DNA of 64,000 nt from Flammulina velutipes (taxonomy: Eukaryota > Basidiomycota > Agaricomycetes > Agaricales > Physalacriaceae): assembly GCA_011800155.1 (NCBI GenBank), contig CM022374.1:372001-436000 (forward strand), read 5' to 3'. The notes under the pieces are model-generated. The model was not told where the DNA came from. It saw only the letters and a program-made list of their open reading frames with translations, and ran no database searches. The translations under genes and the position numbers were made by a program. Below, in pieces: positions 46,172 to 57,778 of the stretch. The first letter of the stretch is position 1; each line of letters begins with the position of its first letter.

Positions 46172-48958
46172 CTATAGGTAGGCTCGTCGTTTCACGCCAC
46201 GCACGACCTCTTTGACGATCCTAAGCCAGACGATGATAAGTTCGATTTCCTCGTGTGAGCCTGCGATGCTGGCATCGATTTTGCGAAGGAGGAGACGACG
46301 AATGGCGCGAGTCTCGTCATCGTCGTTTTCGTGAATGGTTTCGGTTACAGATACGTTGGAAATGAGTGAGGCGTTGCTAGTCCGCGTGGAGAGTGAGTTT
46401 GAGAGGTCATAGCCTAGGGAATTGGGTGACCCCGAGCTTAGAGAGCGTTTACCGCGGTTCAGGAAGGATTTGCGCAAGTCGGCGACCAAGGCTTTGCGTT
46501 TCTGAGAAGATGTATATGAGTACTGGAATGAGAAACGAGGAGAGATGGAAAGAGCGTACCTTCACTGCGCGCTGGATGATGCGCTCTGCTCTTGAGATGG
46601 CTAGATTCGCTTTGAGAATAAGTTCTTGGCCCTGTGGAATAAGTCTTGAGTATGAAAAATTGATGGGTGCAATAATGGCTTACAGTGGCAATGTGCTCGT
46701 CTATCCGGAGAAGATCACGTTGTCCCATGCTTAGAACGACTTCGGACGTCTTGAGGGTGTTGATGATAGACGACGTACTCCATGACAATGAAGTGGTGGA
46801 CGGTGACTTGATGGACAACTCCGCCCTCGTCACAGGCGCTGTTGGCTGGGTATCGGTCCTTTCCACGGACGGCGACTTGCGCTTGAACCAGGATTTCCAC
46901 TTCGATGACGAAGACTGCTTGTCCTCGGAGTCTTTTCGCTTTCTCGGCATCTCACCAAGAGTGGGAGAGGAGGGGACCATCGACACCATGGTCTTTTGAG
47001 AGTCTTCGGATCCTCTCTTCCACCTGCGAGGGTTGATGGGCTCTATCCCTTGCTCGTCGATGACAGCATCCGCGTCCTGAGAAACGACTTCTAGGAGCTT
47101 CATAATCCCACTGGCCATCCCGGAGAGTTCCAGGAGCTCTTTGGACGTGTCCTCAGTGCGTCCTCGGAAATGACGCATCAGCGACACGGAGAGCTGCTCG
47201 ACTTCGGCTAGAATGCTGTCTAGGTGGGCAAAGTACGCAAAGTTGAGATCGTGCCGGATGGAAGGGGATGTAAGCCGGAGATTTGTGAGGAGACGCTTGG
47301 CCGCGGTGGCCACATCAAAGTCAGCGGTATAGTGTGCGCCTGGGAAGTTGCCGTCCGAAAAAGACGTCAGTGAGGAGACCGACGTAATGGGACGGATAGT
47401 ATGAGTGGACAAAGACGATGCGGATCGAAGCTTCTCTGCGTCTTTGCCAAAGAGCACTCGGAATTCTGGCTTCGCTACTTCCAGAGCAGTCAGGCTAGCA
47501 AAAGAATGTCAGACAAGTTGGTCAAGTATAATGAAGAACGCGACTCGTACCCTCTAGAATTTCTCAGCTCCCGGACTTGTCCGCGCTCATCATAATCCAG
47601 GAGGATCATAAGTAAATTGATACAGCTGCCGTGCTCTGCAGCAATATGAATACAAGTTTCATCTGCCTTGTCTCGTGCGGCCAGCGGCGTTCGGAAGTCC
47701 CGAATGAGACGAGAGATGAATGAGAATAGAAGTGATACGCGGTCGTCATCTTGGAAGGTGTATGCAGATTTTGCCATGCAATGGAGGGGCGTGAAATGTT
47801 CGTGAACGGTGAATAATGACACGTCCGCGCCCGCGTAGTAGAGCTGATTTAGAACGTCCAAGGATGGTATTCGGGCGGCCGCACAATGGTGTATGGGACT
47901 CCAGCCCTTCGCATCGGGGGCATTAACCAAGCATGGTGATGTGTGGGAAAGAGTAGGCAGAAAAAGAGGTGATAGTAGAGAGCGTAGAGTGTCCACATCC
48001 GAGGATGTTACGGCACGCACGATGGACCGTGTCATCTTCGCAGACAGTGATGTGTTGAAGTTTTGGGGCAAGGAGGGTTCGGACAGGTCAGTGCCTGTGG
48101 GGAATTCAAAGCATGTTGTTGAGTTCTGTATTCCTTGGCTTCTGGAAGAAAACTATGTTTAAAGACGTCAGTGTCTCTCCAGGGCGAATAGCGTCGGATT
48201 CTTACCTCTGCTTCCCGCCATCGATGTCGACGTACAACTTCTTCACATAGATAGAGAACCTGCGGATGTGGTATGGAAAATTGAATAGAAGTGCGGTGGT
48301 TTCGATCTCGAAAGTCTGGACGCGCTCCGTGGTGTAGCTAAGAATGGATAAGCCAACGGCTCACATCGAACCGAGCGAGGATACGCACCAAAAGCTGGAC
48401 GACGCGTAAACTACCGTCGCGGGCCGCAACTAGGTAGCTGCAGAGTTAGAAAGTAAGATGGAAAGATATGACGCGTCTTACACATCAGAGAAGTTGCACC
48501 GTGGGCGTCCATACCGTCCACACATACAGTGTGCAGGCTACGTTCCAAGAGGAGCTGCACGACGTCGTGCATGCCCAACCACGCTGCGATTCCGATGGGT
48601 GTGACGCCCTGAAACGCGTCCTGAGGAGCGTTGAGCGTGTAGAGGCTAATGTCTGGACGCGACACGAGGGTGCGGATGATGTTCATGCGACTCTCTGTCA
48701 GCAACGCTTCATGGGGAGCAGTGATATCGTTCCAACTAGCGCGATCCGTGAGCCATGTCGACAAAAAAAGAGTAGTACAGGGTATACTCACCGTTCTCCA
48801 GCGACTGCACACATAATCACGGTTCTCCCCAGCGTATCCAATGCATTAACATCCGCTCCGTCCCCTAAAGCGCGTCGAAAGCCATCGAAATCGCCCACCC
48901 ACGCGGCGCGGTGCAAAGGAAAGTTGTCAAAAGAGGGTAGCGTGCAAGACTTGAGCAT
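46172..48958 (-). CDS. Ankyrin-repeat protein with Ser-rich C-terminal region
   Basis: The ATG at 48958 starts MLKSCTLPSFDNFPLHRAAW. Ankyrin-like repeats are visible: DFDGFRRALGDGADVNALD, GVTPIGIAAWLGMHDVVQLL, DAKGWSPIHHCAAARIPSLD, EHFTPLHCMAKSAYTF and DETCIHIAAEHGSCINLLMI. After LTALEVAKPEFRVLFG come a helical region, a Lys/Ser-rich stretch (KWKSWFKRKSPSVER) and a C-terminal helical domain ending VKRRAYL, TAG 46172-46174. About eight introns are used. The ankyrin organisation with a helical C-terminus recalls the Swi6/Mbp1 cell-cycle regulators, but I see no KilA-N DNA-binding domain, so I call it only an ankyrin protein. It is convergent with VPS39, 174 bp apart. Confidence 0.75.
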
Positions 48959-49983
48959 CGCAGCAGATGCAGGCCGAAGAGTGAAAGGACGCGTAGAAAG
49001 CAAATGACTAGAGGACACAGAGAAGAGACTACCACACTCGAGTTTTTCGTTATTTTCCTTCGTGAGACGGGGGAAAGAGAGTAGCGGCGGTCCAAGGTTA
49101 TATACGCAGGGGTATGGGCGCAAGAAGGTCAAGCATGAGGCTAAGGCTGATATCAGAACTTCCCTGGACATATTCATTTGGGCATCTCCCGGTGATATTT
49201 TTTCGCAGGCATCTCCCGCCTCGAGGCGCGTGCCAGCCCGAATTGCGCTCCATTTGGGAAACATGACACGTAGCAGCGTTCAGCATGTCCTGCTGCCCTA
49301 ATTAGCAGATATTACCGCTTCTCTCTCTCTCAAGCGATCCAAAAGCGCCTGATCCTAAAATGGAAACCTGAAAGGATTTGAACAAAACGAGTTGGTGAGA
49401 AAACGATGGCCAAAATAGCAAATTCATTACGAAACATGTCGTGACCTGCACAGAAAGTAGCAACTGTACCATCGTGGTCCAAAACTAACGTGAAGATGTT
49501 GCCCTGACTTGTCCGACGTCGAGAGGCGGGAAATATCGCTTGGAGGCATATCCGGCTTTCTCCGTACGTCTGCCTCAAGGCGCACGAAACGCCTCGTTGC
49601 CCGCCTCCGAGCCTTGCGGAGCCCATAAACCGAATTACCAACACATATCTGGAGGCGATTTGTGGATATGACTTCTGACAATGTGTATGAATGCATGCCC
49701 ATAGTCCTCCCAATTGAGAGGACAATAGGAATTACTAGTGATTTCAAGGAATATCGATAACGATCTCAACCTCCTCGGTCCAAGTCCAAGCACTCCCTGA
49801 ACATCGTGATACACAAGGAGAAACATCTAGAAACATGCGGAGGCGCACTGTCGTGACTCGTCTGCTTCAAAGTTCGTCAGAGCCAGTACAGTGTTCCCGT
49901 TCATTAAGAACAATCTGTATCTAATCCAATGATCGACATGAAATTCGACATACCACTCCAAGGTTATCAATGGTCATGAGTGG
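48959..49983. other. Intergenic stretch, no gene supported
   Basis: Overlapping minus-strand frames at 49330-49826 lack motifs and splice logic. Confidence 0.4.
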
Positions 49984-50551
49984 TCATGGTTCGTCGCATC
50001 TCGGGCTGGACAACGTTCCTTGAGGATCTGAAGAGAATTTGATACACGAGAAATATCCAACAGTGCATCCTTGATAGCGTGGTGCTATCGTATAGATCAT
50101 GGGTGCGCTAGCGCTGATGATGGTGATTAGGAATTGTTTGATATATTCGTCGGCGGCGGAAACTGAACGCAGAGCCAGAAAAAACACAGGCCTAAGCCGC
50201 GCCGTTGCACTAGTAGATTGCAAATCAGACCGACTTCCTAGATGCACCTAAGAGAATGAGAGAAGATTTAATGAATATATGAAGGCCAAAAAGATCTTTA
50301 CCGAGAGCCCGTAGCAGCAGGCAACAAGATGAAAGTTCGATCGAAGGTTGTAACCCTTCACGAAGACCACTAGAAGTAGGTTTTCGATAATTAAAACATG
50401 CTGATATCGAATGCGGGATAAAGATGCGGAGACGTACACAAAGAACAACATCGGCAGGGCGTTCATAGAATAATAGAGACTTCGAAATCCAGTAGCGTTG
50501 CGGCTCACGCGCTCGCGCTTCTTCTCGGCGCTCGTACTCGGGAGATGACAT
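49984..50551 (-). CDS. Possible small unrecognised protein
   Basis: From the ATG at 50551, MSSPEYERREEARAREPQR is followed by YWISKSLLFYERPADVVL. Two GT-AG introns (donor GTGTACGT, acceptor TTCTAG; donor GTAAAG, acceptor TCTTAG) join this in frame to VFVKGYNLRSNFHLVACCYG and VHLGSRSDLQSTSAT, then LRPVFFLALRSVSAADEYIK. The total is about 147 residues. The splice sites are good, but no family is recognised and the C-terminus looks unstructured. It may be a lineage-specific gene or a chance model. Confidence 0.35.
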
Positions 50552-50970
50552 GCATCGTTTCGTGGATAGAAATGGCTCGGATATCGACAGCACGAAGGAG
50601 TGTATGCCAAGTTTGTAGGCACCAAACGTTTAAAAGGAACTGTGGATTGCATCGATTGCACTTGTGGGAAGACTCCGGTGGCTATGGTATGATAGTGATG
50701 TACGCTCATCGCACCGGTTACTAGGGGGCTTGGCGGAATAGAGTCAATCGACAAGGTAATGGATGTTAGAAAAGCTTTACCAGAGCATGGCAATCGTGAC
50801 ATTGCATACATTGGTTGCCTCGGGAGTACAATCAGAACCACCAATAGCGCCGAATAAGGTCGGCCGGAACGAAATGGTTGAATTTCGGGTTTCTTTGTTT
50901 TGATTGTGTTAGCCACAATATATATATATAGGTGAGCAAGTTAGCCCCGCCTCCTTCCTTCACACCCACC

Positions 50971-51435
50971 ATGAGCCCAGATATGTCCTACTGTCATGGC
51001 CCAAAACCTGAAGACAGCTGTGGCGGCATATTTCCCCGCAAGAGAAATGCCGGTGTTTGCCCTCGTTGTGCTGACCTCAGGATACTTCAAAGTGAAGGCA
51101 GCCCCGACTTGAACACTGTTGCCGTACGTTCAGACTATTTCACTCAAGATGTCCTTATAATTTTCAGTCCTTACCACAATGCGAAGAATGCGGCACCATC
51201 ATCACTGACATTGACCCAGAGTCAAACCCGATGCAATGTTCCACCTGTATGAAAGGTTTGTCGTTCACATATGTCTTCAGGACTCCCTAGTTGACTTATA
51301 ACTGTAGATCTTGAAGAGGATAGGATGAAGTTAAACCAGGTGGTTGAGCTCTATCATAAGTATCGTACCGAAGCATGGCAGACACGGATGTTTGGAAAAG
51401 CTACTCAGAAGGGTGGGATGATTGTGGAAGAATAG
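50971..51435 (+). CDS. Small double zinc-ribbon protein related to alpha-kinase N-termini
   Basis: The ATG at 50971 starts MSPDMSYCHGPKPEDSCGG. Introns 51124-51167 and 51256-51307 give about 122 residues. The first ribbon is IFPRKRNAGVCPRCADLRIL, and the second is LPQCEECGTIITDI with CSTCMK. A helical tail (DRMKLNQVVELYHKYRTEAW) ends at GGMIVEE, TAG 51433-51435. The layout FPRK-x3-G-x-C-x2-C-x2-L, then C-x2-C and C-x2-C-x-K is the same as the first 85 residues of the alpha-kinase at 53334-55909. It is therefore probably a stand-alone version of that domain. Its function is unknown; protein or nucleic-acid binding is possible. A TA-rich run just upstream (about 50918-50931) may act as the TATA element. 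Confidence 0.65.
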
Positions 51436-51535
51436 ATATAGCATTTGATCTATTTATTATGAGTTTAGATACCTGCACCCAAATTGCTCTTTTGATAAGA
51501 AGGAAGTGCTAGCTATCTGTCAGAGACTTTGCCCG

Positions 51536-51586
51536 ACGTTGGGACCGGGGTGCGTCCAAGCTTTGGACGCACCCCGGTCCCAACGT
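51536..51586. repeat. Perfect 24-bp inverted repeat (hairpin, 3-nt loop)
   Basis: The left arm (51536-51559) begins ACGTTGGGACCGGGG and the right arm (51563-51586) ends CCCCGGTCCCAACGT. They are exact reverse complements around the loop GCT. Weaker complementarity continues outside the arms. It lies about 100 bp after the zinc-ribbon gene. Confidence 0.9.
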
Positions 51587-52439
51587 GACTGCCAGCTCTG
51601 TCGGACGTGTGCTCGTGTGCTCGTGGAAAGCCGCTATATAAAGAGAATGAAATCTCATGGTGTGTCCTCGATATCGCCTACTATGCTGATATGGTATATA
51701 GTATACTGACGTCTTGCAGAGACCTTCTTCGATACGGTGCCAATGTGTCACCCTTTCCCTCTGGAACAGCTCCGGAATACCTGTCTCCACCTCCGACTGC
51801 GAACACAGAGATGGCTGCACAAGAGTGGGAAGAACATTGCGGAGTCGTGAAGATGTTTCGCAGGAAACACTTAGCTGAAACACCCTGCTCGCATCCCAGT
51901 CGAAACCCCGCCCTTCAAACTTCCCTTCCCCCTCGCTCCCTCAATATTCAATGGCGAACCCCTCACCGTCTTCCCAAGCCCACCTCGGATTCCCTTACCA
52001 CGTTGACCGTCGACCCGATGCATCAATTCCAGAGCACACTTTTCGAGACCAGGTGTTCGTCATGTGGGGGAGGAATGGACCAGAAAAAGCAAATATGGGA
52101 ACACTCGCGCTTGGGTATGTTTCCTCGTTTCTTGCTTTTCGACGGGTGCTTATGGGCGTCTAGTTTTTTTGTCAGGAATCTGACGAGCAGTATCCCGCTC
52201 TGTGTCGTGCAAAACTGCATGGACCTCAAAATCCAACCTAGATGCAACAATTCTATCTCACGCCAACGATCCCTCAAGCTCGCCCATGTCACCCAGATTC
52301 CTGCCACCTCTCACCATTTCTCCAACATTTCCCTCATCACCGTGCATAGGTCCTTCGGCCTCGTAAACCGAGCTTCGCGGTCATTTCCAACCTCTTCCTC
52401 CAGACTTCCTGCCTGCAATTACATCATAGCCTGCACAAG

Positions 52440-53205
52440 GCGACTGGCCTGATATTCGTGACGCGACATCGTAGTTCTCCAGCTCGGAGACATGGGAAAT
52501 CTATCATGCCTTGGCTGGTGTATGCGGGTGCGGAGTGTCCTCTACATAGCATGAGTTATTCTGCGGAAATGATGATGGCCATATCCTGCAGAATGGGTGG
52601 TTTTCGTCAGCTGTGCTTTGTCGACGAGAGGGATACAGGGCCCTGCATGCAATCGAAGTACGGGGCACTCGTCTCTGTCCCCTCCCGCATCCTGGCTCGG
52701 TGTGGTACCTCCAAACTTCCTGCCCCAGGCCACGTCGTTTGGGTTTCCGTGACGCGACATCATATCACCTCCTGATCGTAGATGAGGGAGACCAATACCT
52801 TGGACGGGCGTTTGGCTGGTATATGCGGGTGCAGGTATCTAGAGGATGGAAAGGTTCTCTAGCACGAGGAGGCTGTGATGGCCACCTCTTGCAGAATGAG
52901 CGGGGGTGGAAGCTGTTGGAGAATAGCCTGAGGGATGTGGATGTGGATGTCGTCAGCTGCGCCTTGACGTCTTGGGGGGACGTTGAAGTGGGCATTGATT
53001 GATTTTGGACAGTTGAATGATACTGGTGGAGAAGAACGGCGCAGGAACGGGAGAGGATCCAGGCCCTGCATTGCAGTTTGGATTTGGTGCAAGCAATCCA
53101 CCTTCAGCTGTGAACACGATCTACGGGACGCTCGATATGGGTCATCTCTGTCTCCTCCCGTGTCCATACTTTACACGCGGCTCGGTGTGTTACTTGGGAA
53201 TCTAT
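52440..53205 (+). repeat. Degenerate direct repeats, about 290 bp period or more
   Basis: Landmarks recur in the same order in two units starting near 52459 and 52749: GTGACGCGACATC, TGGCTGGT(G/A)TATGCGGGTGC, CTGCAGAATG-like, GTCAGCTG(T/C)GC(T/C)TTG, GGCCCTGCAT, CTCTGTC(C/T)CCTCCCG and GGCTCGGTGTG. The second unit is longer. A third, weaker end is visible before 52459. No intact gene is apparent. The rest of 51436-53333 holds only unresolved frames. Confidence 0.65.
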
Positions 53206-53333
53206 TTGGCGCCGAACTAGAAGGATGTCACGGACGTCCTCTTCCTTTGCGAATGAGGGGAGGCAGTGGCTCTCGGGCGAACTATTCGATGATATGTGTA
53301 ATTCATAGATATGATTATAGAATCAGTTTACAA

Positions 53334-55909
53334 CTAGAATGTGCTAGTTTTACGTGAGCGCTTGGGCTTGGGCGCAGAATCATCAGAATCATCCTGAGTG
53401 CGTCTACGCTTTGGTATTGCTTTCTCGTATACTTCCAGTTCCCTATCGTCACTCTCATCCTTGTCCTGGTCCTGGTTTCTGTCTAGATCCATAGTCTCTT
53501 CTCTTGTTAGCGTAAGTTGAAGTAAATGGCAGAGCTCGTTGCATATGTGCTGCTCGCGGAATATGTCAAGACCATGATCGCCAAAATCGTTAGGTCCCTT
53601 GAGCTCGAGAGGGAGATCTGCGGCTGATAATCCCACTGAATGAATTGAAGCATCAAAGAGGATATAGTGCAGTGTTCCGTCTGTACGACGACTTGGAGAA
53701 CCTAATAGATATAAGCACAGTATCAGAGCTTAGAGGAGAAAAATCAACGCACTCTGCAAGTCAGCGATAACGTAACTACCACCAGAGCGTTCATAGACAT
53801 AGTGAGTGAAAGCGCTTATAATTATGCTCAAGCGCCCTGTATCTGACATTATGAACATTAATGTTCCAGTATGCTTTAGAGTAATCTGCTCATATAAGTT
53901 CTAATCAAAAGACGCAACATAAGAAATGGGCAAACTCACCTGAGCACGTTCGGGCTCAATAACCCAGGCTATCCTATAGCTATCTTCTGTCTCAAGAAGC
54001 TCACGATAATAAGTCTGTGATACTCCTGATGCAATAGAAGGCTGATGTCCGTCCTCAATAAGCTCAGCTGCAAGATAGTGGTCCGTCCAAGAGAATGCTG
54101 GTTCAAGATATAAAAATAGCAACACAGAGAGAAGAAACACACGAACGATGATCAATAACAGAATCAGAAATTGCATCCAGCTCAGCATAAAACTCAGCTA
54201 GATGTTGGCGTCCAATAATCTGAGTAATCGACTCATGAGCAAGCGCATAAATATTGCCAACAGCCGTATCAGGCAGTATAGCCAGTCGTTTCGCCACGAA
54301 TTTCTTGTCTGCAAGTATAGCCTATAGAAGTATAAAAATCGAAATAATACAGAATTGATAGAAATTACCTTGAACGTGCTCTTAACACGTCCAGTATGCG
54401 TCATTGGCTCACTAGAAAGCAAACACATAGCTGTTTTCCACGGAGCAGAATAACTGAAGTCAATATCCGGAAATACACTCGTGTCAAGATATTCCGATAA
54501 TTTGAGGAATTCCAATTTGACGATTGAGGGTTGCGGTTTCTGAGAAGCATGCTTTGAAGACCCAAACGGTAACGATCCTAGTGTGCTGGATCTTAGAAAA
54601 GTACCAGATGTACCCGCCACTATAAGTAGTATGTTAGACTATCTGTGACGACAATAAGATAAGGTAAGTTGACGTACTTTGAGTCCTTCTGATGACTGTG
54701 GTCTTTGTCGATAGTTGTCCAGTAGGCTTCCTCTCTGAACCTCCTAGTGACGCCGGTAGAAGATGACCAGTACGAGTTTCGTACTAAGAATTTTGAATCA
54801 GATATAACTGTCATAGGAAGATAACATAATGACTTACACCGGATATATCAAGATATAGTTCGAAGCGCATCTCTACACCAGATGCTGACTTATGCCCTTT
54901 GACGGAAGGGAAATATGTGCTGGCATCTTTACCAGAGATATGAGCATTGTAGACATCGAGAAATGAGCCGGCTTCAGTGTTGCTCTTGAGAACAATATTG
55001 CCTTTCCAACGTAAAGATACCTCATCGCTGGTTGTCATGTGTCAATCATTGGAATAAAATGTTAGATTGAGAAGAAACTGACAAGATTAAGCCTTCTAGA
55101 CTGTGGCGTTGAATTTGTTTGTTGACGTGAGGAAGCAATGTCATGTTGATAAAATCTGACAGTCCAACATCAAAAAGGAACTCATAAGAGGGTAAAAAGT
55201 AGACATACCTGGTACAAGATCTCGTGCATAAACAGTCTCACTAATGGCACCAAAGACGTTGGATGATTTCTTGCTGTTGATAGACTTCGGTTCGACAGTA
55301 ATCTTCATTGCGTCTCCAGAGCCATTGAGGGAGGCACGACGGGCATCCAAGGTAGCAGTGTTGACAGCGATAGATGGTTTAGAGGGAGCTTTAAATGTCG
55401 AAGGAGGAGGCTTATAGAGTGGAATTGCAAACTCGGGCTGATGAGGGGTCTTGCGATGTGTTGGCGGAATCTGTGGGTTGCCACCGACTGGCCGGACTAG
55501 GCTGTCAAGTCGAGCTTTGTCCTTGCCAGCCTGCATATTCTGAGTAAAGCGTTGAGCACGTTCCTCATCTCCTGGAACTGGGAGGATAGATTTGGCGCTG
55601 TCACTATTAGCTAGTAAGGAGATATTATTAGACAACACTCTCAAGAAATCTTAAGGAAAACGCACCCTTCTTACAACTTCCGCAAAGTCCTCCCTTGAAC
55701 CATATTCCAATGAAACTACATCCATCACAAGGTGATAAAGCCATAAATGCAACGAACTCTGGAGAATCTTGACCATGAGTCTGAGCCTTCAGTTGTAGCC
55801 CATGACATTTAGCACACGGGCCCGGTTTGTCCTTTCGCGGAAAGTCGTTACCACAGAGAGCACAAAAGGAGCAGTTAAGTGAGCTTGAGGTATCACTATC
55901 GGCGTCCAT
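53334..55909 (-). CDS. Alpha-type protein kinase with N-terminal double zinc ribbon
   Basis: The ATG at 55909 starts MDADSDTSSSLNCSFCALCG. The ribbons are NDFPRKDKPGPCAKCHGLQ and LSPCDGCSFIGIW with LCGSCKK. A linker rich in Pro and Lys follows, then the alpha-kinase domain. The ATP-binding Lys is in KKFVAKRLAILPD. EPAFSWTDHYLAAELIEDG is the next block, and YVIADLQS is the catalytic/metal region. FDASIHS, GDHGLDIFREQHICNELCHL carries the conserved zinc-binding His/Cys set. The C-terminus is Asp/Lys-rich with a nuclear-localisation-like KPKRSRKTS. About eight introns are needed, and the order and frame look intact. Alpha-kinases (MHCK/eEF2K type) phosphorylate Ser/Thr, often in helical targets; the family is expanded in mushrooms. 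The upstream same-strand neighbour, an integrase-like protein, ends 169 bp away. Confidence 0.85.
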
Positions 55910-56078
55910 GATGCAGATAGAAGGAGAGGTGTCTGAAGTAGTGCATTTTACAAGGCTTATATATGTGGATGATGACGGTCAAAGCACAAGGGATTGTTTG
56001 AGCGATCAAAATCAATACACGACGACAATATGTAGAAAGACATTCATTCGGTAAAGACTAGCACAATCTATCTACAAT

Positions 56079-57778
56079 CTAGAGCTCTTGACGATAATAA
56101 TGTTGCATAAGAGAAGCCATATTGACAAAAATAGTCCATCCTGCTTGAGCTGATAGTGTTGGCCGATTGATACTATTGTACGCCCATTTTGCGACAGTAG
56201 CAAAGTCATCGTCCACCCATCGAAAAGCTTCCTCTCTCGAAGTCTCAATCTGCTGACGAAGTGCCAGTAAGGTCTCCCGAGGAATAGGTAACGAGACACA
56301 CTCCAGATTGTGAAGAGTTGGATTGTCGAAGACGTCGTTTGGAACATGGCCAGACGGCAAAACCTTTGATTTTTGAGTGCGGACTTTATGATTGTTCCAG
56401 TATTTGGTGAATTCATCGAGATGAAGCTGGATGATTTGAGGCCAGAGCCATTGAAACAGTTGTCTATTCTTCTTATCAGGACATATATTAGAATAGAGAT
56501 AAAGTACAAACATGTGAAGTGGGTCAGCCGCAATGAATATTCCATTGGCCAGGCCCTCTTTAATGATGACCTTGATATCCTTAGAGAACAGTTGACGCAT
56601 CCAGCGCCACACACTCTCAGCGATCACATTGTGAATACTCTGAACAGCAACAAATGGTGGCCACTTGATCATATCAAGGTCTCGAGCATATACTTCCCTG
56701 AAAGTGCTGTTAGATAGCTCACATACAAAAGATTATCTATACCTTAAAGACATCTGCATAGCAAATGTGACACCAGTCTCGCTACCTTTATCTGTCGTCC
56801 ATTGAAGCGGAACACCTAGTAGGTAGTCAGAACAAGAGACATAACAAGTAGACGTCACTTACATCCCCATTCCTCTGCTAAATCAAGATAAATGTGGCCA
56901 ATAGTGTCGGCTAACCACGCATTTGGAACGACACGAAGAGACATGATCTTACCAGATGCCTTATCACGAATGACATAAATAGGAATACCAACAGTTCCCA
57001 TCTGCAACGCCCGGGCAGACAGTTTCTCATGGCCATCTGCATTGAACTCGTTCCATGGACCGAGGGAGATCAAGGGAGTGCGCATGACCTTGTCGCGTCT
57101 TTGGCCTCCTTGTCGCTTAGATGGCCCAGCTGGATCGATTTCTTTAGCGGCATCACGAACCATACGGCTGAATATGCATATCAGACTGTTATCTTAGGTT
57201 GAGTAGTGGAAACGTACCGAGGAAGGGTAATGTCTGTCCTGTCTTGGACTCTCCGGCGCAGGACGTTAGGCCCATTACCACCAAATGTATCGTTCTCCAT
57301 TACATCAGCTACAAGGGTTGTAGCAATAGCCTGCGAGAGTATCCTGCCATTCTTGCGTGAGCTCTTGATGCCAAATTCGTTGTGTAGCTTGTTAAGAGTA
57401 ACTGTACTGAATATATTAGTCAGTGTTGAGAGACGTGGATGAGACTAGTATCACGCACCTAATGTTGTACTCAAAGTTCAGACGCAGACGGTCTACTCGT
57501 TGTTTCATCATCAGCTGCTGTCGCTGAAGCTCTTCAAGATATGGCTTGAGGATATCGTCGGCAGGACCTAGAAAGAATAGTAAGTACTAATTGATAGAAG
57601 CAAAGCTGGACTCACGAATGCCGTTATTGCTACCATTCCTGCCAGTAGGATTGACCATCTCAAGCAGTGAAGGGAGAGAAGTGCTAGGTGCCCATTTTAT
57701 ATCGGTGGTTGGCCAACAATGAGCAGGTTTATTGTCTTCAGCGAATGACTCAGACATTGTGCTTTGACCGGCTTGCAT
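56079..57778 (-). CDS. Integrase-core (DDE-type) protein, intron-rich, probably domesticated
   Basis: Start uncertain between in-frame ATGs at 57778 and 57757 (MSESFAEDNKPAHCW). Spliced exons give NKLHNEFGIKSSRKNGRILS, RRRVQDRTDITLPR, then the RNase H-like catalytic core. The core has WNEFNADGHEKLSARALQMG (first Asp), AWLADTIGHIYLDLAEEWG, VPLQWTTDKGSETGVTFAMQ (second Asp), and VQSIHNVIAESVWRWMRQLF (Glu). The C-terminal part has DEFTKYWNNHKVRTQKSK and ends HYYRQEL. This is the integrase-core family found as host genes in many Agaricomycetes. I see no reverse transcriptase, gag or flanking LTR, and it has about six short introns, so it is more likely a domesticated gene than an active element. 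Role unknown. Confidence 0.82.

Noticed and set aside
46172..48958. Identification of the ankyrin protein as Swi6/Mbp1
   Set aside because: No KilA-N/APSES DNA-binding domain is visible, so the narrower name is not justified.
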